This document shows positions 23,980 through 32,938 of a stretch of 64,000 nucleotides of DNA, in pieces. The stretch is from Calothrix sp. NIES-2100 (lineage in GTDB: Bacteria; Cyanobacteriota; Cyanobacteriia; Cyanobacteriales; Nostocaceae). The notes under the pieces were generated by a model. The model did no database searches and was not told where the DNA came from. It was given only the letters and a program-made list of their open reading frames with translations. The translations under genes and the position numbers were made by a program. How positions within the stretch are numbered: position 1 is the stretch's first letter; every line of letters begins with the position of its first letter. Location: assembly GCF_002368195.1 (NCBI RefSeq), contig NZ_AP018178.1:1-64000 (forward strand). Direction: 5' to 3'.

Positions 23980-24423
23980 ATGCAAGTTAAAGAACAACAT
24001 TCAGAATATGTTGACGCAGCTTTGACCAACGACATGCCAACAGTTACAAGTTCTGAGCCGGGAAATCTATCAACGCTAGCAAGTGCTGATACATCTAATG
24101 ATAAAGTCTCAGAAATCAGCAGCAAGATTTCAGATTTTCTGGAAAGTTTGCCACAAAATATTGTTAGTTTCTATAACGAATATAGGCTACCGGTTGTTAG
24201 CTTTGCTGTGCTGGTTGCAGTGATGACTGGTCTGAGAATATTATTGGCAATAACAAATGCATTAAATGATATTCCGTTTGTTGCTCAATTTTTTGAATTG
24301 ATTGGATTTGGTTACGTAACCTGGTTTGTCTTGCGCTTTTTTGTGAAAGCTTCTACGCGCCAAGAGTTAGCTGGAGAAATTGACATGGTGAAGAAGCAGA
24401 TTGCAGACGAAAATGCTTCCTAA
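23980..24423 (+). CDS. CAAD-domain thylakoid membrane protein
   Basis: The 147-residue protein has a variable acidic N-terminus, then the two-helix CAAD (cyanobacterial aminoacyl-tRNA synthetase appended domain): LPQNIVSFYNEYRLPVVSF, a first membrane helix, ALNDIPFVAQFFELIG, a second helix and a final charged helix. In synthetases this domain anchors the enzyme in thylakoid membranes; stand-alone copies such as this are related to the plant CURT1 proteins that bend thylakoids. The function is likely structural. Confidence 0.85.
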   Translation: MQVKEQHSEYVDAALTNDMPTVTSSEPGNLSTLASADTSNDKVSEISSKISDFLESLPQNIVSFYNEYRLPVVSFAVLVAVMTGLRILLAITNALNDIPFVAQFFELIGFGYVTWFVLRFFVKASTRQELAGEIDMVKKQIADENAS

Positions 24424-24561
24424 TTACATGGTGCGATCGCGAGTATAGACAACGCAGAGGGGATAGCTGTGGAGGGTTCCCTCTGTGCGCGATCGCTCGC
24501 TATAATTCAGTATATCTGCCAGATTTGAGTATGATATGAAATCAAACTAAATTTCTTCAAC

Positions 24562-24756
24562 ATGCAACAAGACTCAGTATTTATTATATTTCTGGCCTTC
24601 GGGTTTCTCTGGCTGCTGATGGGAGTTGGCGGTTGGATTGCATTTCTCAAATCTGAAGGTGAGGAGATTAAGGTAGGGAAATGGGGCTTGATAGTTGCTA
24701 TCCCGATTTTAGTCCCGATAATTATTGCCTTAATTATTGGTGTAATTGAGCGCTGA
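24562..24756 (+). CDS. small two-helix membrane protein, unknown function
   Basis: The 64-residue product has two hydrophobic segments (about 6-28 and 41-61) separated by a charged loop KSEGEEIKVGK. No family is recognised. The start ATG has no strong ribosome-binding site. It lies about 140 bp downstream of the CAAD gene on the same strand, with an inverted GCGATCGC-rich spacer between them. Confidence 0.55.
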   Translation: MQQDSVFIIFLAFGFLWLLMGVGGWIAFLKSEGEEIKVGKWGLIVAIPILVPIIIALIIGVIER

Positions 24757-24865
24757 TCTGAGTCGGATTTGGGACTGGCAGTAATTAAATTATCCCATGA
24801 ATGACCAAATTATTTCTCCTCTACCTCCTGTGCTTCCTCTGCTGACACAGCGATGGGATATTCTG

Positions 24866-25327
24866 TTAGTCGGAAGTACTTTTCGCCGCCTCAAGCTGTA
24901 ATCGAATTGGTTGAGCTTGTCTTTGAGAATACAATTGATCGCAATACATCGCCCAAGCAGCGCCAAATAAACCACTCATCGAACCTGCGATCGCCGCAAC
25001 CACACCCCATCCTAATAACCCAGTCCAGTTGGTAATCTCTTTCAGCAATGCTGTACTGACTTTGCTGACAAAGTAAGCTGTTCCGGTCGCGGCGATTGTT
25101 ACTAATCCCAACTCTGCTAAAATCTCCACAAGTTCTTTTTGAGATAAGTCTTCCTCAAAATAAATTTTCCAGATCCTGGTGTACATGAGAACATCAGACG
25201 CAGTTAAAAGTATTTGTTTGGGAATTTCTCCACCAGGGATTGGCACTGCTGAGGCTGTACTATTACCCACAGCATAAGTTGCGATCGCTAAAGCAGCGTC
25301 TAATCTTTTTTGACCCTGATTACTCAC
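24866..25327 (-). CDS. hypothetical membrane protein, Ala/Gly-rich
   Basis: The 153-residue protein has hydrophobic stretches at about 25-50, 75-95 and 105-130, including GLLGWGVVAAIAGSMSGLFG. It resembles EcsC/DUF697-type proteins that reside in or on the membrane, but no decisive motif is seen. It ends next to the class D beta-lactamase (46 bp gap, same strand) and may be the last gene of that unit. Function unknown. Confidence 0.6.
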   Translation of the reverse strand: MSNQGQKRLDAALAIATYAVGNSTASAVPIPGGEIPKQILLTASDVLMYTRIWKIYFEEDLSQKELVEILAELGLVTIAATGTAYFVSKVSTALLKEITNWTGLLGWGVVAAIAGSMSGLFGAAWAMYCDQLYSQRQAQPIRLQLEAAKSTSD

Positions 25328-25373
25328 AGTCCTGTCTCCATAATTATTTAAATCTATTGTGGCAATTTAACAC

Positions 25374-26237
25374 CTACATTAAGCCCAAATCCTTCAAACT
25401 AAGTCGTGTAATCTCAATTCGTGCAGGTGCATCTTCTGGTTTTTGTAGGTTAATATTCGTTGCAAAAAAATACACATTGTTATTCTGTTCTAAATAACCG
25501 ACAAACCAACCAATTTCTGGTTTACTACTGGTTAACCATCCCGTCTTTCCCCTGAGTGTGTAGTCTGGAGTTTGTTCACGCACCATGATATCTTTGACAA
25601 GTTCCATTGTCCGTTTGGAGAATGGTAAATCACCTTGATACAATCGTTGTAAGAAATTAATTTGCTCTTTGGGTGTAATTTTCAATGGCCCTTGTAGCCA
25701 GAAACGATCAATATCTGCGGCTGTACCAATTTGACGGTTGCCATAGCCAACTTTGTCAATGAATTGTTGCATCCGTTCATATCCAGATCTACGTGCTAAG
25801 ACTTGATAAAACCAGACTGTGGAATTCTGGAAAGCTTGACGCAAATTTGTATCCTGATTCCAAGCGTCTATTTCTCGATGAATCCCATCCCAAGTCAGGA
25901 TAGCCACATCATTGGGAAGAATTCCAGTTTCTAGCGCCACCAGCGAGTTGAAAATTTTGAATGTGGAGGCGGGAACCATTGCCGTGGCGTTGCGTTGCGG
26001 ATTATGTTCGTAGGTACGATTATTTTTTAAGTCGTAAATCAATATCGAACCTTCCAGCCCCAATTTTTGGAAGTGTCGCCCTAAATTTGGTGTTGTGACA
26101 GCGACTATTGTTGCATCAGCGGCGGTTACAGAAGATGGCGCTAGAACTTTGATTGTTCCCGAACTAACCGTAATCACTAAAACAAGGCATCCAATAACTG
26201 TGAAGATGAGAGATTGCACTCGCCACATGGGAAACAA
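25374..26237 (-). CDS. class D (OXA-type) beta-lactamase
   Basis: The catalytic motifs are in order and spaced as in class D enzymes: the Ser-x-x-Lys STFK in VPASTFKIFN (Lys would be carboxylated), the Ser-x-Val motif in QNSTVWFYQ, YGN in KVGYGNRQ, and Lys-Thr-Gly in RGKTGW. A 30-residue signal or membrane segment precedes, so it is periplasmic or anchored. It should hydrolyse penicillins; spectrum cannot be predicted. TTG 26237 has AAGGAG 7 bases upstream, whereas the in-frame ATG 26228 is 16 bases away, so TTG may be the real start. Cyanobacterial class D genes are usually chromosomal and ancestral. The uridine phosphorylase gene ends 31 bp upstream. Confidence 0.9.
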   Translation of the reverse strand: MFPMWRVQSLIFTVIGCLVLVITVSSGTIKVLAPSSVTAADATIVAVTTPNLGRHFQKLGLEGSILIYDLKNNRTYEHNPQRNATAMVPASTFKIFNSLVALETGILPNDVAILTWDGIHREIDAWNQDTNLRQAFQNSTVWFYQVLARRSGYERMQQFIDKVGYGNRQIGTAADIDRFWLQGPLKITPKEQINFLQRLYQGDLPFSKRTMELVKDIMVREQTPDYTLRGKTGWLTSSKPEIGWFVGYLEQNNNVYFFATNINLQKPEDAPARIEITRLSLKDLGLM

Positions 26238-26268
26238 TATTTTTCTCCTTGCAAATGGAATGGAACTC

Positions 26269-27048
26269 TTAAGGGGATACTAAATTCGCGGCTGCACGTA
26301 CAGCAGTTGCGATCGCATTTTCCACAGCAATATCTTTCTGGGGATAGATGATATTTTCCGAAACAGTACGTTGTGCAACTACACCACAAACAGCCGCCGC
26401 CGCAAATTGATACACTCCCGCCATTTTAAATAGGGTGCCACATTCCATTTCATAGTTCAAGATATTCAAGTGGCGATATTCTTCTGTAATGCCTTGCAGC
26501 GATCGCATCAAATAGGGATTAGCTGAATCTGTGCGTTCCTGTCCTTCGTAAAATGTATCTACCGAGGCGGTAATTCCCCAATGATGCTCAACACCTAACT
26601 CTTGGGCTGCTTTCACTAACGCAACTGTGAGAAAAGGATCGGCGGCGGCTGGATACTCCACAGGCGCGATATCATTGGCTGCACCTTGGCGACATAATGC
26701 GGCGCTGCTAATGACAATGCTACCAACCGACACATGCGGTTGAATTGAACCACAAGTACCAATGCGAATAATTTTCCGGATACCTACTTGTATCAACTCA
26801 TTCACCACAATACTTAAAGAAGGCGCACCCATTCCACTAGTAGCAGATAAAATCAGGCGATCGTTAGCTAAATATCCCATATAGGTATTAAGTCCCCGAT
26901 TCTCCGATAATAATCGCACATCCCGCAAATGTGTTTGCGCAATCAGACGCGCACGTTCCGGATCACCAGATAACAACGCGATTTCTGGCGGTGAGCTACC
27001 TAAGTCTTCTTGCCCAAAACCAATATGATAGAAGCGTTTACCAGTCAT
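26269..27048 (-). CDS. udp: uridine phosphorylase-type nucleoside phosphorylase
   Basis: The 259-residue protein has the family's phosphate-binding start (ALLSGDPERARLIA), ribose/phosphate motif RIGTCGSIQPHVSVG, and the late YEMECGTLFKMAG segment with the ribose-binding Glu and Met. It should split uridine (or a related nucleoside) with phosphate to give the free base and ribose 1-phosphate, for pyrimidine salvage in the cytoplasm. Length is normal for a hexameric enzyme. It shares an operon-like position with the beta-lactamase gene, 31 bp downstream, with no functional link obvious. Confidence 0.9.
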   Translation of the reverse strand: MTGKRFYHIGFGQEDLGSSPPEIALLSGDPERARLIAQTHLRDVRLLSENRGLNTYMGYLANDRLILSATSGMGAPSLSIVVNELIQVGIRKIIRIGTCGSIQPHVSVGSIVISSAALCRQGAANDIAPVEYPAAADPFLTVALVKAAQELGVEHHWGITASVDTFYEGQERTDSANPYLMRSLQGITEEYRHLNILNYEMECGTLFKMAGVYQFAAAAVCGVVAQRTVSENIIYPQKDIAVENAIATAVRAAANLVSP

Positions 27049-27720
27049 AGTTTCTCAAAATATTTACAAAAAACTAATTGTTATATAGCAGTCCGAGTTT
27101 GATATGAACAACAGGAGAGATGTTAGTAATTTTTACACGTATAGCTACATAACCTAATAAATACCTGTATAAAAGTCTGGAAAATATTGTTGTAAACCAC
27201 ATCTCTTTTGATAAGCATAGTTTTAAAAGTAGTGGGAGCATCTTGCTCCCTGCTATTCTTAGCGGGCTTTCCGTCCCGCACTACTCCAGGTTTCAAAATG
27301 GACGAGGTTTAGATCATTATTAATCACAAAATTTATCTTTCTCTTTCATCCCAACCACCGAAAATTCATGAATCTAACTGTAATAATTAATACTTTTGGT
27401 TTTAGCCTGGATAGCCTTGCCAGTCAAACAAAAGTATATTTCAAGACAGAAAAACTCCATGTTGCTCCTGAATCTCAAAACTGAAGTCATGCATTCAACA
27501 AGCACGCTTGCTGACTACAAACCATGAAAATGAATTTGGTGGACTACTAGTCGAAAGTTATATTTTTTTGTCAAAATCAATTTATTTTCTCTATTAGTTT
27601 TAAGATGGAAGTTTATAACCTTAGCGAAGATATTTTCTACTAGGCTTGTAAATTTGGCAAAACGACAGGAGTCAAATTACTCAATTCAAATCTAATGTTT
27701 CAAACAGGAGATGGACTGTC
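27049..27720. other. 672-bp spacer upstream of the Nif11-like gene
   Basis: No gene is seen. A dispersed palindromic repeat lies near 27226-27290 (GGGAGCATCTTGCTCCC, and GCGGGCTTTCCGTCCCGC), and the rest is AT-rich without clear motifs. It may contain a long 5' leader for the Nif11-like precursor. Confidence 0.5.
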
Positions 27721-27954
27721 ATGCCGCAACAAAATGCTGCCGAACTTTTTAAAACAGTAAAACAAGATCAAGCATTAAAGCAAAGACTGAAAGCCACATC
27801 AAATCCAGAAGCCTTTATCCAAATTGCTAAAGAGCGTGGCTATAATTTCACAGTCGCAGAATTAGAAGCAGAAATTACGAAATTATCTGAAGAAGATTTA
27901 GCAGCTATTATCAATCCTGGATGGGGCCCTAGACAGCACATTCATCCTAGATAA
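27721..27954 (+). CDS. Nif11-like leader peptide (candidate RiPP precursor)
   Basis: The 77-residue peptide has the Nif11 domain: AAELFKTVKQDQALKQRL, then EAFIQIAKERGYNFTVAELE and the helical ITKLSEEDLAAI. Such leaders direct modification enzymes to a C-terminal core peptide. The usual Gly-Gly cleavage site is replaced by NPG, and the short tail NPGWGPRQHIHPR would be the core; it has no Cys, Ser or Thr, so lanthionine chemistry is impossible. AGGAGA lies 9 bases before the ATG. No modification enzyme or transporter is nearby, so it is an orphan. Some Nif11 proteins are not RiPP precursors at all. Confidence 0.8.
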   Translation: MPQQNAAELFKTVKQDQALKQRLKATSNPEAFIQIAKERGYNFTVAELEAEITKLSEEDLAAIINPGWGPRQHIHPR

Positions 27955-28552
27955 TTCTGCATCTAAGCGATTGAAAGATTGATTAATAATTGCAAATCCA
28001 GACTCCTCGCTTATGCCGTAATCCCGCCGTCACCCTCGAAGGGTGCGGCTAATCGAACATGAGCTTACCTTTGTGGGCTAAAGAAATTGAGCTTGCTTGC
28101 GCAAGGTTTGTAACGACAGCCCCAGGTTTATAGCCTGCGGGCTTTATTTTGGGTATGCGAGATAAAGTTGTTCTATCTTAATTGAGAAGTCAGACCTACC
28201 ATTTGCCAGTAGCGTCTTCAGTCGGGTATCTAACTTCTCACAAATAATTCAGGACTTTGGGTAATGAGAATTAGGGATGATAAGTAGGCTGACAGAATTA
28301 ATTACACAATGTCATTGCGAATGGAGCGTCAGCGGAATGAAGCAATCACAGGGGTTGGGATTGCTTCACTTCGTTCGCAATGACTGTAAACATTTTTGTC
28401 CGGCTACTTAGCCTAGTTGTGTGATTAATCATACCCAATGCCCAATACTTCTCTTCTCCCAAGGGGAGACGCTACGCGAACGAGACGCTCCGCGTAGCTT
28501 GCTTCCCGTAGGGTACGACTTGCGAGAGTACAAGTGCCCAATGCCCATCTTC
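27955..28552. other. 598-bp spacer of dispersed repeats
   Basis: No gene is visible. It contains an inverted repeat (28311-28384) nested inside a looser one, and a cluster of small dispersed repeats with GACGCTACGCG / CGCTCCGCGTAGC words (about 28455-28525). Confidence 0.6.
28311..28384. repeat. 74-bp inverted repeat (GTCATTGCGAATGG ... TTCGTTCGCAATGAC)
   Basis: The outer arms GTCATTGCGA/CGCAATGAC pair, and an inner AGCAATC/GATTGCT pair adds to the stem. A second pair, ATTAATTACACAA at 28297-28309 and TTGTGTGATTAAT at 28414-28426, encloses it. Repeats of this GTCATTGCGA type occur in many genomes as transcribed hairpins. Confidence 0.65.
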
Positions 28553-28939
28553 CTATTCTGAAGAACTCCCATCTCGTCGCCCTAGTTCATAAATGCCAGA
28601 GCTAATACAAGCAAGTATACCGGTACTGATGCCCCAACTAGGGCCTAAACTGATTTCTAAACCCCAGTGGACTAAAGCACCCACAACCAGAAAAGGCACA
28701 ATACTAAACAAAGAAGCGTAAAAAGCGTTTTGGGATTCTCTAGCTTTGCGAGTTTTTTCAAATTCTGATTTGCTAGTATACAGCGATCGCTCGGCAAAGT
28801 TAAACCAACGGTTGAGTTGTTCAATTACCCATTCACTGACTCGGGAAAAAGCTAAGTATAGCGCCAAAGACCACAAACTCGCTCCTGCGATCGCAATTGT
28901 GTCCAATTCAAACTGGAAGGGCCAAATATCTGTCAGCAT
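28553..28939 (-). CDS. conserved hypothetical membrane protein
   Basis: The 128-residue protein has an N-terminal hydrophobic segment (about 14-36), a charged helix ERSLYTSKSEFEKTRKARES (about 50-70), then two more hydrophobic segments and a polar tail. No family signature is recognised. It is a plausible gene from its composition, ATG start and length. It stands alone on the minus strand. Confidence 0.6.
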   Translation of the reverse strand: MLTDIWPFQFELDTIAIAGASLWSLALYLAFSRVSEWVIEQLNRWFNFAERSLYTSKSEFEKTRKARESQNAFYASLFSIVPFLVVGALVHWGLEISLGPSWGISTGILACISSGIYELGRRDGSSSE

Positions 28940-29477
28940 AGTTTGTCGGGGTCTTGTAAAGCCATTATTTTATTTATAAAGCTTTGATAGATGCTAAATT
29001 AATCTTTTAAGTAAATTAACTTAACAGCCTTTTGCCGGATTGGCAACTCTCTTGAGAGTATATTATCTCAGCTATGACTTGCTTTTGAACTCTTAATGTA
29101 TGAATTAGCATCACAAACACATCCGTGAAAACCAGCAAAAACCTATAATATTAAATATTACTTAATCCGTAATTACTAGCTAACCACTATGCTAATTAAC
29201 GACTATACTTGTGTACTGAAATGTATTAAAAATACTGATTGCCTTCATTTTGCGGTTTTTGATTTCCATAGCCAATCAGACAGACTTGATAGTTAAAAAA
29301 GCATGATATTGTAAGCTGGATAACTTGACATAGTAATATGTACAAGCCATATATTGTGATGTTAACAATAATTAGACATCAATAATCAGGTAGCTTTCAT
29401 AGCAGCTTTTTCAACCGAATTAAACTGAAGTTTCACAGCAATTTATTGATAATTTTATTGGATTGAGGAATAAAAAA
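28940..29477. other. AT-rich spacer, divergent promoter region
   Basis: No gene seen. TTGACA near 29327 is followed by TATATT about 19 bases later; this is a weak candidate promoter for the M23 peptidase gene. Otherwise nothing distinctive. Confidence 0.35.
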
Positions 29478-30176
29478 ATGAATCAGTGGCGACAAAGAGT
29501 AATATTATCAGGAAGCACTTTATTAATGTTAGGGTTGAGTCTTGTCAGCTTAATTACTCTATTGCCTAAGCCAGAAATTGCCGGAGCTAGAGAAGTCAAG
29601 TCAAACAAAGTAAATACAGGCAATGCTTGGTTAGCCGCCTCTTTTCCTGTCGAAAACTTTCAAAGTTACACATCTGCCTTTGGTTATCGCCGTTCAGCTA
29701 CTGGTGGTGATAACTGGGAATTTCATGGAGGCTTAGATATAGCCGCCCCGCAAGGTAGTTACATCCGCAATTGGTGGGCTGGTAAAGTAATTAAAGTAGG
29801 CGATCGCAATGCCTGCGGTACTCATATAATCATCAGATCTGGAGCCTGGGAGCATACCTACTGCCACATGGAAGGACATGTGGAAACCATATCTGGTCGC
29901 CGTTATTTAGTGGATCGCGCCGGGGGAATTCAAATCGCTGAAGGTCAACAACTACCTACTGGGATCAGAATTGGCAGAGTAGGAATGAGCGGACGCACCA
30001 CAGGGCCTCACCTACACTGGGGACTCAAGTATGATAGCAACTATGTAGACCCAGCAATGGTTTTGCGGGAAATGTTTTCTCAGCAGCAAATTGCTAGAAG
30101 AGGTGGGTCAATTAATGCTCAACAGTCACAAGTCATTATTCAAGAGTCACAGTATACTCGCGATTCTGGTTATTAA
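29478..30176 (+). CDS. M23 (LytM-type) metallopeptidase
   Basis: The 232-residue protein starts with a signal peptide or anchor (residues about 10-32) and carries an M23 domain. The zinc ligands are seen as HGGLD (His and Asp) and HLHW (His-x-His), with the conserved GRTTGPHLHW block. M23 enzymes cut peptide cross-links of peptidoglycan in the periplasm; this may help cell-wall growth or septum remodelling. ATG 29478 was chosen because GAGGA lies about 9 bases upstream; an in-frame TTG at 29463 is less likely. It is a single gene followed by the ankyrin protein after 145 bp. Confidence 0.92.
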   Translation: MNQWRQRVILSGSTLLMLGLSLVSLITLLPKPEIAGAREVKSNKVNTGNAWLAASFPVENFQSYTSAFGYRRSATGGDNWEFHGGLDIAAPQGSYIRNWWAGKVIKVGDRNACGTHIIIRSGAWEHTYCHMEGHVETISGRRYLVDRAGGIQIAEGQQLPTGIRIGRVGMSGRTTGPHLHWGLKYDSNYVDPAMVLREMFSQQQIARRGGSINAQQSQVIIQESQYTRDSGY

Positions 30177-30321
30177 TTAGTCTGGTGTAGGGAGTAGGGG
30201 CAGGGGGATAAATAAGAAATGCCCCATGCCCCATGCCCCCTATTTGATAAAAGTTTATACCTTCCGGAAAACATAGTTACCAATGTGAAGTTTGGCCAAG
30301 GTGTATTTATTTACTTGAGAT

Positions 30322-30909
30322 ATGTTGGTAAAACTTTCACATTGGAACTTGGGATGGCTACTACTATTGCTGTGTCTATGGACACCCTCAATTGCAGTAG
30401 CACAAGCACAGACAGATAACCAAGAAGAAATATTAATTGAGGCAATTTCAACAGATCAGGTTGAGGTCTTAAAAAAGTTTTTAGACAACGGCGGCGATCC
30501 CAATAGATACTTTTCGCTGGCGGTAAGTGACGGTTCAATGCAGAGTGTGGAACTAATGGTGCAGCGGGGAGCAGATGTGAATTTTGCCGATGCAAATGGT
30601 ATAACTCCGTTAATGGTTGCAGCCCGGTACACCTATCGTGCTGGAGCAGAAATGACAAAATTTTTACTGGACAAAGGTGCTTTAGTGAATGTAAAAACCA
30701 AAAAAGATAGCACTGCACTGATGTTTGCTTGTTCACCAGTAGCTCAACACTATGAAGATGAGTATGTCAAGGTTGTGAATATGCTAATTACCAAGGGCGC
30801 ACAGCTAAATGTCAAAAACAAGCTAGGAGCAACACCGTTGAGTGTCGCCCGTGAAGGAAATTGGCAGAAGATAGTTGCTATCCTCAAAAAAGCGGGAGCA
30901 AAAGCATAG
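30322..30909 (+). CDS. secreted ankyrin-repeat protein
   Basis: The 195-residue protein has a signal peptide (WLLLLLCLWTPSIAVAQAQ) and four ankyrin units, for example VQRGADVNFADANGITPLM and LLDKGALVNVKTKKDSTAL. Ankyrin repeats bind other proteins; the partner is unknown. It is probably periplasmic. The start ATG overlaps no other gene, and the stop codon is followed at once by a heptamer array (30909-30990). Confidence 0.85.
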   Translation: MLVKLSHWNLGWLLLLLCLWTPSIAVAQAQTDNQEEILIEAISTDQVEVLKKFLDNGGDPNRYFSLAVSDGSMQSVELMVQRGADVNFADANGITPLMVAARYTYRAGAEMTKFLLDKGALVNVKTKKDSTALMFACSPVAQHYEDEYVKVVNMLITKGAQLNVKNKLGATPLSVAREGNWQKIVAILKKAGAKA

Positions 30910-30990
30910 CAATAGTCAATAGTCATTTGTCAATAGTCATTTGTCAATAGTCAAAAAGGCACTCTAGCAATAGTCCAATAGTCATTTGTC
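30909..30990. repeat. heptamer array (AATAGTCATTTGTC units)
   Basis: AATAGTCATTTGTC repeats three to four times after the ankyrin gene. It is the same class as the arrays at 12853 and 44908. Confidence 0.8.
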
Positions 30991-31027
30991 TGCCTTATCT
31001 CCCTCTACCCCTCATCCCCTCAAGATA

Positions 31028-31543
31028 TTAGTCTACTAAATTAATAGACTGAGCAATAATCGCAGGTTTATTTATATATCCTGCATAGTCTTCTTCCTGT
31101 AAAGTCAAATCAAAATTCCGTTCAATTTCCGGAATTACTAATTTACGAACTTGACCTCTAATTTCAATTTTTTGATTGCGATTAGTGGGCAAATTGAAAG
31201 CCACGCCTGATGCATTCACAACTAGTATAGAGTCTTTGCTAATTCGTGGCTGATCGTTAATTATGAAAGAGCTGGAGTTAACTTTCTGAACTGGTGTGCT
31301 TCTAATTGTTACAGTTTTGCCGATAAATTCGCTGGGATTTGTCGTTAGTTCTGATGTGCTGGCAAGATTGGGAAAGCCGCTTCTGTCCTGCTCATTGACA
31401 TTGCCCAATCTCACAAAACCAGCTATCAGTACTAAAGCCATTAATAATGTTGCATCCGGCAATCCCAATGTCCGAGGACGATTTTCTGCTTTAGCTTCTA
31501 CTTTTAAATTTTGGTTAGATTTGTTTTGATCAAGTATAGCCAT
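31028..31543 (-). CDS. membrane-anchored hypothetical protein
   Basis: The 171-residue protein has a polar N-terminus, one membrane helix (LPDATLLMALVLIAGFVRLG) and a soluble beta-rich region with GKTVTIRSTPVQKV and KIEIRGQVRKLV, which recalls an OB-fold but lacks a decisive motif. It should be anchored in the inner or thylakoid membrane with the domain outside the cytoplasm. No family is recognised with confidence. Confidence 0.6.
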   Translation of the reverse strand: MAILDQNKSNQNLKVEAKAENRPRTLGLPDATLLMALVLIAGFVRLGNVNEQDRSGFPNLASTSELTTNPSEFIGKTVTIRSTPVQKVNSSSFIINDQPRISKDSILVVNASGVAFNLPTNRNQKIEIRGQVRKLVIPEIERNFDLTLQEEDYAGYINKPAIIAQSINLVD

Positions 31544-31809
31544 TTTCGTAAAATTAAAAAGTTATTTTTTATTGATTGAAAATAATATTAATAAAAAATC
31601 AATATAAGTTTCTTCCCACTTAAGTGATAAAATTGATATTAAATACAAATCTTTTGACAATACTCCAGATAGAGCTAGCTACGTCCAAGAGTAGATCTGC
31701 ACAAGACAGGCATTTATTGCTAATGCAAAAACGCAAGGGATAAATTCTGGCAACATGCAGAGATTAATTACTGATCCCTCAGCCTTCACTCTATTGCTAA
31801 TTATTAACT

Positions 31810-32853
31810 ATGACTGATGTCAAAAATTTTAATGTAGGGTCTACTAACTCAACAAAAAAGAAGGGAAAATCACTACCGCCAAAGCTGATTATTCAACTGG
31901 GTAGGTTTGTTTGGACAACAATGTGGCAGACTATGATGGCGAAAATTGCTCCTCGCAATCAGTCGGGAGAGTATATTCGTCCTAGCAGTCAGTTAAGAAA
32001 CTTTATTAGCACAGAGAAAAATAGTCTCTACCCAGCAGCGGCGGGGCGCTATCATCTCTATGTAGGGCTGAGTTGTCCTTGGGCGCACCGCACCTTGATT
32101 GTTCGGGCGTTGAAAAGATTAGAAGATGTGATATCTGTAACCGTTGTTGTTCCTTCGGCGATCGCAGGCGGTTGGGTGTTCGATCAACCAGAAGAAGATT
32201 GCGCTAGCCTTGCGCAATTATATCAGCTGGCTCAACCGGGCTACAGTGGAAGGGCGACAGTTCCAGTTTTGTGGGACAAACAAACAAAGACTATCGTCAA
32301 CAATGAAAGTGCAGAGATTATTGTGATGCTGAACTCCCAATTCAATGAGTTCGCTCTTCATCCGACGCTGAATTTGTATCCTGACGAATTAAAAGAAAAA
32401 ATTGACCAATGGAATGAGAAGATTTACAAAAGTGTGAATAACGGTGTTTATCGTTGCGGCTTTGCGCAAACCCAACAAGCTTATAATCTAGCTATAGATG
32501 AACTATTCGCCACCTTAGATGAAATTGAAGCCGCCTTAGAGACAAGTAGATACCTTTGTGGAAATCATCTTACCCTGGCAGATGTGCGATTATTCACAAC
32601 ATTGTTCCGCTTTGATGTGGCTTACTATGGGCTGTTCAAGTGTAATCGCCACAGAATTCAGGATTATCCCAACTTAGGAGCGTACCTAAGAGATATGTAT
32701 CAGCTTCCCGGTGTTGCTGATACCTGTAACTTAGAAAGTGTGAAGCAAGACTACTATGGTAATCTGTTTCCCCTCAATCCCGGTGGTATTATTCCTTCGG
32801 GGCCTGATATGTCATATTTGTTAAAATCACACGATCGCGATCGCATCGGCTGA
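31810..32853 (+). CDS. glutathione S-transferase family, glutathionyl-hydroquinone reductase type
   Basis: The 347-residue protein has the omega-like GST fold used by glutathionyl-hydroquinone reductases (YqjG/ECM4): the active-site cysteine in GLSCPWAHRTLIV, a thioredoxin-like half ending VPVLWDKQTKTIVNNESAEI, and an all-helical C-terminal half with LCGNHLTLADVRLFTTLFRFD. These enzymes remove glutathione from quinone adducts or repair quinones in the cytoplasm. The N-terminal 40 residues are a lysine-rich extension that may be variable. It is a stand-alone gene. Confidence 0.88.
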   Translation: MTDVKNFNVGSTNSTKKKGKSLPPKLIIQLGRFVWTTMWQTMMAKIAPRNQSGEYIRPSSQLRNFISTEKNSLYPAAAGRYHLYVGLSCPWAHRTLIVRALKRLEDVISVTVVVPSAIAGGWVFDQPEEDCASLAQLYQLAQPGYSGRATVPVLWDKQTKTIVNNESAEIIVMLNSQFNEFALHPTLNLYPDELKEKIDQWNEKIYKSVNNGVYRCGFAQTQQAYNLAIDELFATLDEIEAALETSRYLCGNHLTLADVRLFTTLFRFDVAYYGLFKCNRHRIQDYPNLGAYLRDMYQLPGVADTCNLESVKQDYYGNLFPLNPGGIIPSGPDMSYLLKSHDRDRIG

Positions 32854-32938
32854 AAAATTAAATCCAATGAAATGCGATCGCCCCATAGGGGTGAGCGGAA
32901 AATTTTCACTCATGCTCACCCTAGATAAAACTACAGCC

